A stretch of DNA of 64,000 nt from Triticum aestivum (lineage: Eukaryota > Streptophyta > Magnoliopsida > Poales > Poaceae): NCBI RefSeq assembly GCF_018294505.1, contig NC_057808.1, positions 355,310,696-355,374,695 of the forward strand, given 5' to 3'. Shown one piece after another: positions 50,791 through 63,203 of this stretch. The notes below the pieces were generated by a model. That model ran no database searches, was not told where the DNA came from, and saw only the letters and a program-made list of their open reading frames with translations. The position numbers and the translations under genes were made by a program. Position 1 is the stretch's first letter. Every line of letters begins with the position of its first letter.

Positions 50791-52320
50791 CCAAGAACCA
50801 TCCAAATTACCCTTTCATTGATTTCACAATTCTTCATACATGTGACATCACTTTGTCCTGCATTCTTGAGAACCAGACACTGCGCGTTTGTCCGTCATGC
50901 GTGCTTCTGCAAATCGAATACGGTTATCAACCAAAGATAGAGCAGGCTAGAAGATAAAACTACACTAAATCTAAATGTATCCATGCTTGTGTAGCCTGGT
51001 AGGCTGTCCTTAGCAGATATGGTCCAAAGCGGGCGCGCTTGCTTTTCCGGCCGGGACGCAGCTGGCCCGCCTTGAGGTGCGAACAAGGGACAATATCTTT
51101 CGGCAAATCCCATCCGCAGTGACCAAAAACCGCTTTACCCGATTGCACACTTGGATTCACGGGGTTAAAAGCAGCCTGGAATAATAATTCATTAGTGTTT
51201 GACTGCCGCTGTCAAAGTGCTACTGTATGTCAGTCCCTTCCCCTCCTCGTGCATGCCTTTCGCACACTGCGCACAGTCCCCCCGCTCCGTCCCTTTTGAG
51301 TCTTTTTGGGCTCTCCTTTCTCTTTCTTTTCTTCTTCTTTTGCTGTGCCTCTGTGTGCCTGAGAGAGAAGAGGGTTTAAACTTTAAAGCGCTAAAGTTAC
51401 TCCCAGAAGGTCGCAATAAAAATGAAAGGTCAATCAAAGCGCAGCGGAAAGTAAAGCGGCGCTGCGAATTTGGCCCTTTGGCGTAGGAAATTGTCGCGGG
51501 GTCCTCCCTCTTGCTTCACCCTCCTTTTGCCCTCTTTGCCATCAGTACTGTCAAAATAAAATAAAACAAATGGAGTCAACCGTTGGAAGAGTGTGACTCC
51601 AACAGGACAGCTTTTAAACACTTGCATTATCCCCGGAGGGTTGCAAAGTGATTATGCTTATTATCCACAGCACCGTCATCGACCTCCATGCCGCTATCAT
51701 TGCTACCCTGCAACTAACGACGACGTTGCTCGCTGTAGCTCAGAGCAACGGACGGAGAGATGGAACTGGGGAAACGTGCATGGCCAGGGGAAGCCACGAA
51801 CGACGACGTCGCTTGCTATGAACCGCGGCGCATGGAACAGCAGGCGCACCATCACGCGACAGTGCGACTGCGTGCGTGCATGCATGCGCCCGGCTCCGGC
51901 GATGATGAGATCGATCGGGTCGTCGGGAGGGAAGCAACCGCAGCAGACGCAGATGCGACATTAATGGTAAAACTGCACAGGGCGTAATACTGTGCGGCGC
52001 GCTGTTGCGGCCTCTACATGCCATGCGTGCATGTTGTGTGGTCTGAGCTAGCCGTACCGCTTCTACTCGAGTAGGTGAGGACGTTTTTTTTTTCAGATCC
52101 GTTGCGGACTGTTTGCCTCCTGCTCTTTGCAGAGGGCGGTGACTCCAAGGCCCAGTGGGTTTGTGCTTGGAAGGTCCCGTGAAATTCGCAAGCGCTATAT
52201 CTCGCATCAAGCGAGACCGAAACTTCTCGGCAAAATAAGGCCGGCCCACCAGTACATATATTTGCGAGCAATGGAGAGTAAAAGAAGCACTATTAGCCGC
52301 TGAGTCAACATCAAGTTTGT
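50791..52320. other. Low-repeat-looking spacer, no gene called
   Basis: Mixed composition with stretches such as TTTCTCTTTCTTTTCTTCTTC (about 51320-51345). Open frames up to 169 codons (52249 to 51740, minus) have no recognisable domain. TCTCGCATCAAGCGAGA near 52199 is a short palindrome. Possibly host promoter-type sequence near a gene not in the window. Confidence 0.3.
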
Positions 52321-52616
52321 GTTAAATAAGAAGGGTGCAACCTACTAGAAGGAAATGAGCCGGTTTTTGCACTGGTTTTCCAAAAAAAAAAATTGTCTTT
52401 TTCTTTTCTTTCTCCATTTCCTTTTGTATTATTTGGTTTTCTTCAAGTTTGCTTCTTTTCTTTTTTCTTCTCCATTTTTTGTTTCTATCATTCTTTATCA
52501 TTTGTTTCTTTTCGTTTCTTTTGTTGCATTGTCTACAAGATTTTTTGAATATGTCTACAAGATTTTTCACACGTTTAACCTTTTTCCAATACAAATTTAA
52601 TATTTTTTAATATGAG

Positions 52617-52934
52617 TCAACATTTTTCTATACACATTTTAAATATTTTTAAATGCTTTATTAACATTTTTCAAATGCAAGATTAACCTTATCTGAATAC
52701 ATGGTCAACATTTTTCTACACACTTTAAACTTTTTCAAATGCTTGATTTAAAATTTTCAAACACAAGATTAACATTTTTCTAATACATGGTAAACATTTT
52801 TCTATGCACATTTAACACTTTTTAAATGCTTTATCAACATTTTTCAAATTCAGGATTAACATTTTTTGACTACATGGTCAACATTTTTTGTATACCCATT
52901 TCACATTTTTCAAAACATTACGTAAAGTATATAG

Positions 52935-52936
<2 letters not shown>
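52617..52936. repeat. 87-base minisatellite
   Basis: Copies start at 52617, 52705, 52791 and 52878 (last one partial). Each begins T(C/A)AACATTTTTCTATACAC and ends with GATTAACATTTTTCTAATAC and ATGG. The internal AACATTTTTC motif shows an older, shorter period. Confidence 0.75.

Positions 52937-52938
<2 letters not shown>

Positions 52939-53004
<66 letters not shown>
52939..53004. repeat. (TA)33 microsatellite
   Basis: Sixty-six bases of uninterrupted TA directly after the minisatellite. Confidence 0.98.
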
Positions 53005-53005
<1 letters not shown>

Positions 53006-53125
53006 CATTTCAAAGTGCAAACAAAAGCAAAAAAAGGAATCAAAAAACAAAAAAATAGAAAAAAATAAGGCAGTGTCCTCCCATGCACTGGGCTGGCCCA
53101 TATGCTCGCGCACACTTGGTTTCAC

Positions 53126-53155
53126 TTCAGCGAGTCGAAAGCTTGACTCGCTGAA
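53126..53155. repeat. Perfect 11-base palindrome
   Basis: Arms TTCAGCGAGTC (53126-53136) and GACTCGCTGAA (53145-53155) with an 8-base loop GAAAGCTT. It lies next to GGGCTGGCCCA in the GC-rich separator. Confidence 0.85.
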
Positions 53156-55470
53156 TGCGAGACATAGGCACGCCGAGTGGAATTCCTCCGAGAAATCAAT
53201 CTTTCATTTCAAACTGGCCCTTTTCTACCCTTGTTGTTCTAGGATGAAAACGCTCGATTAGGGTGGTTATTGGACTGCTAGGGTTGTTTTTCTGTATACA
53301 ATGGGACACTAGTCGCCGGTTACAGAAAGAGATCTTTGACAACACAAGCGGCTTTCAGCCTACATTGATTGAAAACTATCTTCAGTTCGACAGTTTTTGT
53401 GGCTCGCGGAGGCTCTCGCACGACAATCCTATTCGGCATGTAGGTCGCTGGTTACCGAGTACCCACCGCTCCCACAACATCCACTTTGGGCTGGCCCAAC
53501 TAGCAACCTTTCGGTTCTTCTCTTTTTTTCTGTGTGTTTCCTTTGTTATTTTGTTTTTTCATTTGATTCTTTCCTTTCTTTTTTCGTTTTTGTGTTTTCC
53601 TTTTTCTCTCTTTTTTATGTTCGTTTTTTATTTTTAGTTTATTTTTATTTCTCATTTCATGAATATATATTCAAGTTACTGAATACATTTTTTGAAATTG
53701 TGAACATTTTAGTGAAATAGTTGAACATTTTTTTCCAACTCGTGATCATTTGTTATGAGATCTTGAACATTTTTCAATTTCGTGAATATTGTTTTCAGTT
53801 GTGAACACTTTCCGAGTACGCAAACATTTTTATAAATCTTGTGAATATTTTTTGTTTGACATTTTCTCTTTAAATGCATCAATATTTTTCTAATTCGTGG
53901 ACGATTTTTGAATCAATGAACGTTTTATGAATCGATAAACATTTCTAATAATTCACAAACATTTTCTTTATTTTCATGAATTTTTTGTAGAGCTGGGGTA
54001 GCATCGATTGAAAAGAAGTTTGTCCAACATCATTTGAGATAGTTTGGGTATATTCAACACATCCCTCCAAAAGTATCAGTGCATAGGAGACGGCTAAAGT
54101 GTGATGGGGTAGGCCGAATTTGACATGAGAAGAATCTATAAAGAGAGATCTGAAGGAGTAGAGTAACACCAAAGAACTGGCTATGAACAGGGGTGCGTGA
54201 AAGATAGCTATCCATGTATCAGAACCATGAACTGGTTACTAGATATTATGGGTTGCAACTCTAACCTACCCTAATTGGACTAAAAGCTTTGTTGGTTTTG
54301 TCATGGTCGTTGCCAACTTTTTGTAGAAATTTATATACATTTTCCAAAACCATGTTTTTTTATTTCTACACGTTTTTTTGAAACTGTGAACATTTTTTGA
54401 ATATGCTTACATTTTTCAAAATCAAGAACATTTTGGTTAAAACAGGAATTTTGTACCATTTCTTGAAAAAATAATCAAATTTCATTATTTTAATTCCAAA
54501 TCATTTTAAAGAAGAAAAAGGAAAGAAAAGATGAAAAGCGATAAAAATGAAAAATAGGCGTGTCCCGCTACGCGCATGGGCTGGCCCAAGAGGGAGCACA
54601 AAAGGAAGGAAGCACAGGGGAAGAGGCGCGCTTCGGCTCCTTTGCCGGCTAGAAGGCTGGTGCATGGCAGCCGGCCACGGCCCAATCTCGCGCTAACTCG
54701 CTCGCTTTGCCCACTATTTTTTTTTCTATTGTTGGTCTGGTAAGTAAAAAACTGATTGGTTTTTTACAAATGTGAAATCAATTCTTTTACAGATTTTAAC
54801 AACCTTTCATGAATTTTAGAAAAGTTCGTGAATCTAGAGAAGTTTGCGAATCTGGAAAAAGTTTAAGAACTCAAAGAAATTTTCTACACGAATTTGGATT
54901 TTGTTTTTGCAAATTTGTATATGTTCAAGAAGTCCACAAACTTAAAGAATCACGCATTTCAAAAAATCATGGATTTGAAAAGTTTTTGAGAAAAATAAAA
55001 TGTTAATGAATCTGCAAAAAATGCAAATTTCAAAAGATTCATGAATTTGAATGCAAAAAATGAAGCGAAAAAAGAAAAGGCAGACAGAAAATAAAAAATG
55101 AAAAATATTTTTTGCAAAAAGACAAAAAGAAAACCAAAAAAGACCTCACAGAAAACCAGCCGAAAATAAAGTAAAAATCACAGAAAGGCGGCCCAGAAAA
55201 GCGTTGGAACCCACCGCAAGATGAGAGGAAGAAAAGAAGACGACTGTGAAGTGTGAAGAAGTAAATTGGCCAAGGCCTAGGCTGGTTCCCTAAAAAAAGC
55301 AGAAATCGGCGCCTTATCTCAAATAAAAAAAAAGTAGAAAGCGCCGCCTTAATCGCTCAATAAGCTTTAGCCTGGGGCGCTGCTATTTGTCGCCTGCTGC
55401 GAGCAACACAGCGGGCTCATGGGTCATTGCTGGCCCAGTATAATGCGGGCCATTAAGTAGGTAATGTTAT

Positions 55471-57994
55471 TTTCATATATAATTTTTTAGATATTCGTTC
55501 CATTTATTTGATACAATAAACTAAGTTCAAGAGTTATTTGTTCTTAAAAAAGTATTTTTACGTACTAAAGCAAATGTTTCACACATTAAAATTACTCATG
55601 TAATAAAAAAGTGTTATCATATTTTATGATTGTTCATCTTTTAACAATGTTCGCGTCTTTAAATTTTTTAAATTGTTTGTGTACTTTCAAAATGTGTGAA
55701 TGCTTTTAAAAATTGTTCACATATTTTATATTTTATAAATTTTTCATGTACTTTCAAGAATAATTCACATATTTTGAAAGGTGTTTATGTATTTTAAAAA
55801 TATTTAATCTAATGTTAAAGTATTCACGTCTTTAAAAAGTTCATGTTATATAGAAAACCTAGATTTTCGAAAAAATATATGTATTTTACGAAATTTTATA
55901 GTTGTTTTAAATAGAAATTAAATAGGAAATGAAAACAAAAACGTATCAAAAAAAGGAAACAAACCATTAAGAAACATAGAAAAGAATTGGGGATTAAAAA
56001 AGTAAAGAGGAAAGAAGACACGTGACCGTGGAGGAAAACCGCATGCCCTCATGGTCTTACTAGCCGGCCCGCTTGGGATAGACCATTAGGCAAGAGCTAT
56101 ATAACGCGTGAAATGAATATGTAGCAATTATGCTCTACTATAACACACGTCTGTGTCTCACTTTGTTTTATCACAGTGTTTAGAAGGGACTTCTATGCCT
56201 ATGGCGTTCATACCTTGAGAGGGGCTTCTATGCCTATGGCACAGACCTGACATCTATTGGTTTTTTGTTTCTTTGGATAGCTACCAGGCTTGCCGCCTGG
56301 TCTGTGTCTCACTTGTTGCCAACACGATTTAGATGTCGCCCATGACGGTGGCTTAATGGGTCACGGTCAGTGCTACCGATTACTCATATGTCAATTCTTT
56401 TTTTTTTTGAGAATTCGCTCCAAAAACATAAATTTTGATAATATGTTTACTCTGTTAATTTTAGATTAACACTTTGAAGATTTGTTCGCATGGTGCAAAA
56501 AATATTTTCATGTAGGTAAAAAATGTTTACGCACCAGCTCATGTGCCCTCCTTCCTCCTAGATACTCATATAAACACCTGATCTCGACCCTATTTATCTT
56601 GCAATTTTTCTACCGTAGCAACTTGGCGATATGAGGTGGAACTCATCTACATTCATGTTTCGGGACCCTGACGGAGGGGTAGCAACTTGGCTATTTGTCT
56701 TTGTCAACATCAATCCTCGCTACTCCCATGATGAGGCGTGAGTAGTACTTCCCTTGCACCACTGGTTTGTAGCAGTAACCATGCAACATTCTCTCTCCCA
56801 TGACTCAATACAATTGTCGCATGGGCTATGTTATGAATAATCATGATCAGATTATACGTGCTATTTAGATTGTTTATAGATGTATACTGTTGTTCAATTC
56901 ATTAGTTTAATCATTGACTAGTTTGCAGGTAGTAGTGTGCATCTGACCTATTATTCTTAGTTTTTATGTAATCCAAAAATAAAAAATACTTCCAAACACA
57001 TTATCCACTTATAACATGTTGTGAATACCATTGTTACTGAGGTTTACAACCACAGTAGAATTGTTGGGTATACAAGTAGGATCATAATTTATGTTGAATT
57101 GTTGTTTACTGGGGTTAGGGTGTTATTCTACGGATTGATATATTTGTTCCGCAACTGAGGACGGAGGTTATCACCTGCTACAGACACTCATGGGCACAAT
57201 AAATTGAATTCCAATTTATTGGTGGAAGCAAGCAACCCCAACTATGCACAATTTCCTTTTTCTTTTGAGTAAAAACTATGCACAGTTAACTATGAGTTGT
57301 ATAGCACCACCTTTCTCACAGTATCCAGCCCATAAATAAACAATATTGGGCTCCCGCACGAGAATATTCAATGGGCTGCTTTCGATGCAGCCCATAAAAG
57401 CTATATGTTTTACTTTTTTATTTTGATTTTGGATTATTTTTCTTTCATCAATTTAAAACTACGGATTTTTTTTGTCTGTGTGTCACAAAAAAGGAAAGTT
57501 ATTCCCGTGTAAATGCTCATGTGCTCTTATACCGCGACAAATGTTCATGTGTTACAGGGAAATTTTCTTGCACATGAAATTTAAATTTAAATGTTCATAT
57601 ATCTCAAAAAATACATGTACTTTTTAAAATAAAATAAATCTTAAAAAACTGCTCATGTATGTCGTAAAAGATATTAGTGGATTTTAAGCTAGAGAATATA
57701 AAACAAAATGAAATGGTGAAAAGGAAAGGCTCAAGAAAAAAGGGGAAAATAATAAAAAGTAAGTAAACATAAAAAGGAAAAAGGAAAAAAGAAAACGAAT
57801 AAAAGATCTTAAAATTTGATGTCATAAACAAAAAGATCGCCTAAAACACAATGTGAAAAAACCACCATAAAAACCATGGAGAAAATTGGCCTCAGTCTTA
57901 CCCTGCTTCTAGTAGCAACGCGCTAGAACGCCTTTAGGCGATTCACCGCTAGTACACCTTGAAATTACATATCCACAATACCCCACAAGGATTA
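55471..57994. other. AT-rich spacer, no gene seen
   Basis: Long AT-rich stretches. A short duplication, GGGRCTTCTATGCCTATGGC, occurs at about 56187 and 56221. AGCCCATAAA occurs twice near 57328 and 57390. No open frame with a recognisable domain. Confidence 0.4.
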
Positions 57995-58780
57995 CCAAGT
58001 GGGCGACTCCGGAGGCGACCGGAGTGGCGACCGCGAGGGCGCCGCCCCCATCCCCTGGGATACGACGGCGAGTCGGACCGGTTCTAGGCCCTGGCAGATT
58101 CTGACGAAGACGATGCGGACGGTGACGGGGATGCCCCGGCGGCTTCCCCGCCGTCGCCGACGCCGTCGGATCTCATCTGCGAGTTCTTTCACTCCGGCTA
58201 TGACGAAGACGAAGTGGCAACGACAGTCGACAAGATCTTGCCTCCCGACGATCCGGCTAGGGTTGGACTTCACGCGGGAGAGAAGAAGGAGATGGTTCGT
58301 CGCGTAGTTCATCGGAGAACGGCGGCGACGGCGATCAGGCCATGGAAGGGTCCCCTGCCTAAGGTAAGTCTTTCGAACCTAACGCTTTTCGAGTTGATTC
58401 ATCCGGAGTCATGGATTACGGTTAAGAAGAGGAAGAATGCGCGTCGGAAAGTGGCCGGACCAGCGCCGGCGGTGGCCGCGGCATTCAGCCGGCGATCTCG
58501 AGGATCGGGATCAGGGTGGCTCGGGAGGCTCGTTTGAAATCCCTCTTGGGCCGCGATGGGCCGATTCTGAAACACTCTTTGCCGTAACTGGCTGGGCCGG
58601 AGATAGCTAGGTATGAGGCCCATGCTATTCCGGTACCCACCAATATTGCGTGCGCCGACACATGCAGCGATTCGGTCGATCGCTTTTCTGCGCGTGCTTC
58701 ATCGCCGCTTGCTAGGGTTCATCGGCGCGGGAGTCCGGGGTTCCCTTCCTACGATCCTGGGTGTGCGAAACGGATCCCAC
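57995..58780 (+). pseudogene. LINE 5' end and ORF1 fragment
   Basis: Plus strand: an acidic segment DEDDADGDGDAPAASPPSP, then DLICEFFHSGYDEDEVATTV, DKILPPDDPARVGLHAGEKK and VVHRRTAATAIRPWKGPLPK, then LTLFELIHPESW. I recognise this as the N-terminal part of ORF1 of Triticeae LINEs. A TAG occurs upstream of ALADSDEDD and a further stop at 58537; beyond it, phrases such as IARYEAHAIPVPTN continue ORF1. The fragment is cut at 58780 by a gypsy LTR. ORF2 is not present in the window. Confidence 0.5.
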
Positions 58781-59248
58781 TGAGGGAGTCCTAGATTAGG
58801 GGGTCCCCGGACAGCCGGACTGTACACTTTGGCCGGACTGTTGGACTATGAAGATACAAGATTGAAGACTTCGTCCCGTGCCCGGATGGGACTCTCCTTT
58901 GCGTGGAAGGCAAGCTTGGCAATTCGGATATGTAGATCTCCTCCCTTGTAACCGACTCTGTGTAACCCTAACCCCTTCCGGTGTCTATATAAACTGGAGG
59001 GTTTAGTCCATAGAGCAACAATCATAATCATAGGCTAGCTTCTAGGGTTTAGCCTCTACGATCTCGTGGTAGATCAACTCTTGTAATACTCATATCATCA
59101 AGATCAATCAAGCAGGAAGTAGGGTATTACCTCCATCTAGAGGGCCCGAACCTGGGTAAACATTGTGTCCCCCGCCTCCTGTTACCATCCGCCTTAGACG
59201 CACAGTTCGGGACCCCCTACCCGAGATCCGCCGGTTTTGACACCAACA
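58781..59248 (+). mobile_element. Gypsy III 5' LTR
   Basis: Starts TGAGGGAGTCCTAGATTAGG and ends GACACCAACA, with TATA box TCTATATAAAC at 58984-58994 and GGGCCCGAACCTGGGTAAAC in the 3' part. It is followed at once by a primer-like TTGGTGCTTTCATTGAGAG, so it is a 5' LTR. The left flank is LINE ORF1 sequence. The 3' LTR would lie outside the window. Confidence 0.7.
58984..58994 (+). promoter_or_regulatory. TATA box of gypsy III LTR
   Basis: TCTATATAAAC, about 260 bases before the LTR end. Confidence 0.6.
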
Positions 59249-59444
59249 TTGGTGCTTTCATTGAGAGTTCCACTGTGCCATCATCATAAGGCTTGATGGC
59301 TCGTCTTGTTGTCAAGGACAACATCACCTCTGGGGGAGCCCTGGCTGTAGGCCAAACTCTTCGACTAGGCAGCTTCGTCATGACCACCCATGTCGGAGTA
59401 ATGGGCCACGGGTAGGCTAACCCGAGTCCCTGAACCTTCCAAGA
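59249..59444 (+). mobile_element. Gypsy III leader and start of gag-like frame
   Basis: TTGGTGCTTTCATTGAG is the primer binding site region. Then an ATG at 59297 opens MARLVVKDNITSGGALAVGQ, which ends at 59415. The rest of gypsy III is displaced by gypsy IV, whose LTR starts near 59445. Confidence 0.5.
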
Positions 59445-60559
59445 CATCGGGGCTGGCTGCGCCCCTCAAGGCATCAAGACGAAGTGCCGCCTTCTGGTGG
59501 CCGGCTGGAGGAATAGTCGGCTGCCCTAGACGGCCGAGTTCCAGAAGCCGGCATCAAGACAAGCCGACTCCTAGTGGGCGGCTTCCAGAGAAGCCGGCCC
59601 CTAGCAGTCGGCCGTGGCGCCCTCAAAGTCTGCGCCCCCATTAAGAAGACAAGACGGGGCAAGGCAACAGTGAAGCCCATCCCTCCCGTATCCAGGGACG
59701 GGCGTGGCCATAGTGCATCGTACAGGCGGAGATCTCCGCCCAACGCGACACTGTTGCCACTCCACCCTTGACGTCACCGCAGGCAGGCGGAGCCCTGCTC
59801 CCACGACGGCCTGTCGGTACGGCCTGCAGGCGGCGGGCCCTACCAGGCAGGGAGGGCCCGGAAGACAGCGGAGGCCGAACCAGTCGGACTCGAGGGAGGC
59901 CAACTTCCAGCAGGTGGCCCACTCCTCCCTCGGGGCCTGTGCACCATTAACCAGATAAGACATGAAGTGGCTACAGCGATCTCCCACCAGGCGGCGGAAC
60001 TGTCGCCACGCTCCCCTGACCAAGCATGCGTCATTAACAGCACGGCTACAGTAATCAGCAGCCGGCAAGACCCGCGAGTGGCGGGAGCGGCCTGTCGGTG
60101 CCGTACTAGACCAGTCGGCGGGGCCCACCAGGCGGCGGGCTCCAGCGGCCGGCGGAGAAGCCGGCGGCCAGAGAGACTGACGGCTGTGTCCTACTTCCTG
60201 CCGGATTACCATTGTACCCCTGGGGCGTAGGCCTATATAAATCCCCAGGGCACCCATGCAAAGGGTTGGAACCTGTTAGAATTAGACCAGCACCTAGGGG
60301 GGAAGGAGAGCAAGCCTTGCCTTCCACCTCTAGCATACAGCTCGAGGAGCACCATTGTACTCACTAGTGCCTTAGTGATCATGCGGAGACCCCGCAGAGC
60401 AGGACTAGGGGTGTTATCTCCTAGGAGAGCCCCGAACCTGGGTAAAGTACGCCGGCGTTCGTGTCTACGCCTCATCCCGCTTCCAGGCACCGGCGACGTT
60501 CTACTCGCTCCCACCATGATAAGCCATCCTTTGGGATATGTCGCACCCAAACCCCGACA
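59445..60559 (+). mobile_element. Gypsy IV (Tat-like) 5' LTR
   Basis: The 3' end is certain: AAACCCCGACA before the primer site. The 5' border is provisional; CATCGGGGCTGGCTG near 59444 would be the inverted partner (TGTCGGGG) with two changes. The TATA box is at 60233-60240 and GAGCCCCGAACCTGGGTAAA lies in the 3' part. The LTR is rich in short GCCGGC and AGTCGGC motifs. Confidence 0.6.
60233..60240 (+). promoter_or_regulatory. TATA box of gypsy IV LTR
   Basis: GGCCTATATAAATCCCC, about 320 bases before the LTR end. Confidence 0.65.
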
Positions 60560-60560
60560 T

Positions 60561-60579
60561 TTGGCGCCCACCGTGGGGC
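60561..60579 (+). other. Primer binding site of gypsy IV
   Basis: TTGGCGCCCACCGTGGGGC one base after the LTR. This type of site is frequent in Tat-like gypsy elements. I do not name the tRNA. Confidence 0.7.
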
Positions 60580-60599
60580 GAGGTGCACCGTCTCCCAGA

Positions 60600-63007
60600 G
60601 ACCTGCTCTGGACGGGAACCTTGTTCCTTCCTGGCGAGCGCAGCCAGCCCGACACGCCGGATGGCGTCTGCACCAACGCGCTGCGTGGCGCGGAGGTTGC
60701 CTGCGCGGCGAGCTGCCTCACCGATCTTGTTGGCGAGATTCCCCTCTCCGACGAGCCCGCGTCTGGTACGGGCACCGATGGCCCTGAGAGCCGCCTTGTG
60801 AGCCTCCTCGATCAGCTCCACGTCGCCAACGAGCCTGCTGCTGACTTGGAGTCGGTTGGCTCCACCGACCCGATGTTGGCCGACTCCGACACAGCGTCGC
60901 TCGACGCGTTCCCCTCCAACGTGGTGGTCTACGATGAGCCGCTTCCTCGCGCGGACAGCGGCGGCAGCACCGCCACGGAAGTGCTCGTCATCAGCCACGG
61001 CGAGCACTCTGGCGGAGGTGGCCAGGATCCGTTGCAATCGGCGATGCAAGACCTAACTGCGCCCATCCCGGAAGACGCCGACGCTGAGACGCTGGAGGCC
61101 CACCGTGTCCAGCTCGTCGAGAGCGCCAACCGGCTGGCCAGCATGAGACGCCTTTCGGAGGCCTACCAGCGTGAGATGGACCGAGCTGTCGGTGGCACGC
61201 CAGTTCCTGGTGGGCCTAGCCGCATCGGCTAGATTCGGCAGCGTGGCGCGACCATCGCCAGCATGTTCGGGACAGATCGCCCCGTCTACGCCACGCCTAC
61301 CGAAAACATACGAGCTGCCCAGGCGGCAGGAGACGAGCTAGACAAGCTCGAGGGCGACGAGCGTCGCCACATGACGGAGCGGGTACAACAGCTCCTCGAC
61401 GCCGCTGCTGAGCAACACGACGCCGGGTGCCGCACCGAAGCGCCCAACCGGCGAAACGACGGCCCGCCTCCCCGCCGAGACCAAGGCGCGACATCCCGGA
61501 CGCCGACTGGTGGCGCCCGCGATAGAAGAGACAAGGAGCCGGCTGCCAGCCGCAGCCGGACTCGCATAACCATCGAGCGCGACCAAGACGGCCGCCCAAG
61601 AGCAGTGTAGCAGCGAGACGACTGTCCGCCTCCTCCTCCTCGCAGGGAGAGACGCATTTCCCCGCCGCCTGTTGATCACCCGTCACTCAGCGACCGCCTT
61701 GGCCGCCGGGAAGGAATCGGAGAAAACGATGCCCGCCACCGGATCGATCGCCTCAATCGATCCCTGGCGCTAGAAGAAGAAGATGAGCTGGGTTCGCCTT
61801 GTTTCAGCCCCCACATCCAAGATGAACCTTTCCCCAAAGGGTTCACGCTCCCGAGAGACACACCCAAGTACACCGGCTCCGTGAAGCCGGAGGACCGGCT
61901 GGTCGACTACTCCACAGCCGTCAGTATCGCGAACGGCAACAAGCGCGTTGCCATGAAATACGTTCCGCTCATGCTCCAGGGCACGACCCGGACATGGCTG
62001 AACAGCCTGAAGCCCTACAGCATCAACAGCTGGGTCGATTTCACTGAAGCGTTCGTCCGCAACTTCACCAGCACGTACAAGCGGCCGCCCAAGCCTCGCC
62101 AGCTCTCCTTGTGCATCCAACGCCCCAACGAGTCGACTCGCGACTACCTCATGCGCTGGGCCGAGCTGCGCAACTCTTGCGAGGGCGTGCACGAGGTGCA
62201 GGCCATCGAGTACTTCACTGCCGGATGCCGAGAGGGCACCCTCCTCAAGCACAAGCTTCTCTGCGATGAGCCGGTGACCCTTGACGAACTGCTGGTCATA
62301 GCAGACAAATACGTCACGGCCGACTCCTCTATGAAGGCGGAGATCCAAGTCAATGTGTCGGGCAAGGTGCCCCCCCCCCCAAGATCCTCGGACCCCGGCT
62401 GGTGACACCAGTCGGCGACAGCAACCAAATGACAACAAGCGCAAGGCCATGCAGCCGGCTTCCACTAGCCGGCAGGTGGCAACGGTCGAAGATCAGCAAC
62501 CGGAGGGGCAGCCTCCTCCCAAGCGTCAGAAGGGTGGCAAGCCCAACTGGTTACCCGTCTTCTCGTACGAGCAAACCCTCGACGCGCCCTGCAAGTTCTA
62601 CAACGGCGTGAAGCCGTCCAATCACACCACTCGGAAGTGCCACTGGCTCACCAGGATCGCCAAGGGTGACGGACTCCAGCCTCCTCCGCCTGCCGGCCCA
62701 CCGCCTCCTCCTCCCCAGCAGCCGGCGGTCCGGCCGGTCGGAGTGATACAAGACGAATACCCTGAGGAGCACGGAGCCTACGTCGTGTTCACCAGCTTGG
62801 TTGGCGACAGGCACAGCAGATGGCAACAACGACACGAAGTGAATGCAGTGGCGTCGGAGACCCCCGAATTCATGCACTGGTCTGACAAGTCCATCAGCTG
62901 GAGCAGAGCCAACCACCCGGAAGTGATGCCTAATCCTGGCTCCTACGCTCTGGTGTTGGATGCCACCTTCACCACGAGAGGCGGGCTGCTCGCTTCTCCC
63001 GAGTTTT
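60600..63007 (+). pseudogene. Gypsy IV gag
   Basis: One long frame from the primer site to 62405, broken by TAG at 61230 and at 61608. Segments: acidic N part (PEDADAETLEAHRVQLVESA), FGTDRPVYATPTENIRAAQA, Arg/Pro-rich linker, and the gag domain (PF03732) with YVPLMLQGTTRTWLNSLKPY and FVRNFTSTYKRPPKPRQLSL, about 61950-62200. At a run of ten C (62371-62380) the frame moves by one. The new frame then has KRKAMQPASTSRQVATVEDQ and a zinc-knuckle-like CKFYNGVKPSNHTTRKCHWL (about 62590-62650), followed by a Pro-rich linker, and runs to 63009. The start codon is uncertain, since the first ATG in frame after the primer site is at about 60874. Confidence 0.7.
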
Positions 63008-63203
63008 GATAGATGGCGGCAACACCATCAACATCCTGTACAAAGATACCATAGAGAAGTTGGGAATCAAGCAGAGACATCTTCAGCCCAGCCGGACTGT
63101 TTTCCATGGCATTGTTTCAGGCCTTTCCTGCTCACCAATCGGCAAGACTCAGATAGACGTCCTTTTCGGGGACAAGAATCATTTCCGCCGAGAGCCAGTC
63201 TAG
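63000..63203 (+). pseudogene. Gypsy IV aspartic protease
   Basis: VLIDGGNTINILYKDTIEKL, then GIKQRHLQPS and LFGDKNHFRREPV up to a TAG at 63201. IDGGN replaces the usual IDGGS/T at the active site; this variation may be tolerated or be decay. A frameshift just before (about 62990) separates it from gag. Confidence 0.6.

Larger units (their letters stand above)
52321..55470. repeat. AT-rich repeat arrays separated by GGGCTGGCCCA
   Basis: Three blocks rich in AACATTTTTC-type motifs (52560-52930, 53650-53990, 54300-55130) alternate with GC-rich short segments that carry GGGCTGGCCCA (about 53092, 53490, 54578) and GCTGGCCCAGT (55429). Pyrimidine- or purine-rich tracts accompany them (TTTTCTTTT on one side, AAAAGAAAA on the other). 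No coding capacity. Possibly several nested foldback- or Mutator-type DNA elements with long degenerate ends. Confidence 0.5.

Noticed and set aside
51740..52249. 169-codon minus-strand open frame
   Set aside because: His/Arg/Pro-rich with no domain, overlapped by open frames on the other strand. No promoter or splice context.
52939..53125. Short minus-strand protein with an Ile-Tyr repeat (71 codons)
   Set aside because: It is translated from the (TA) microsatellite.
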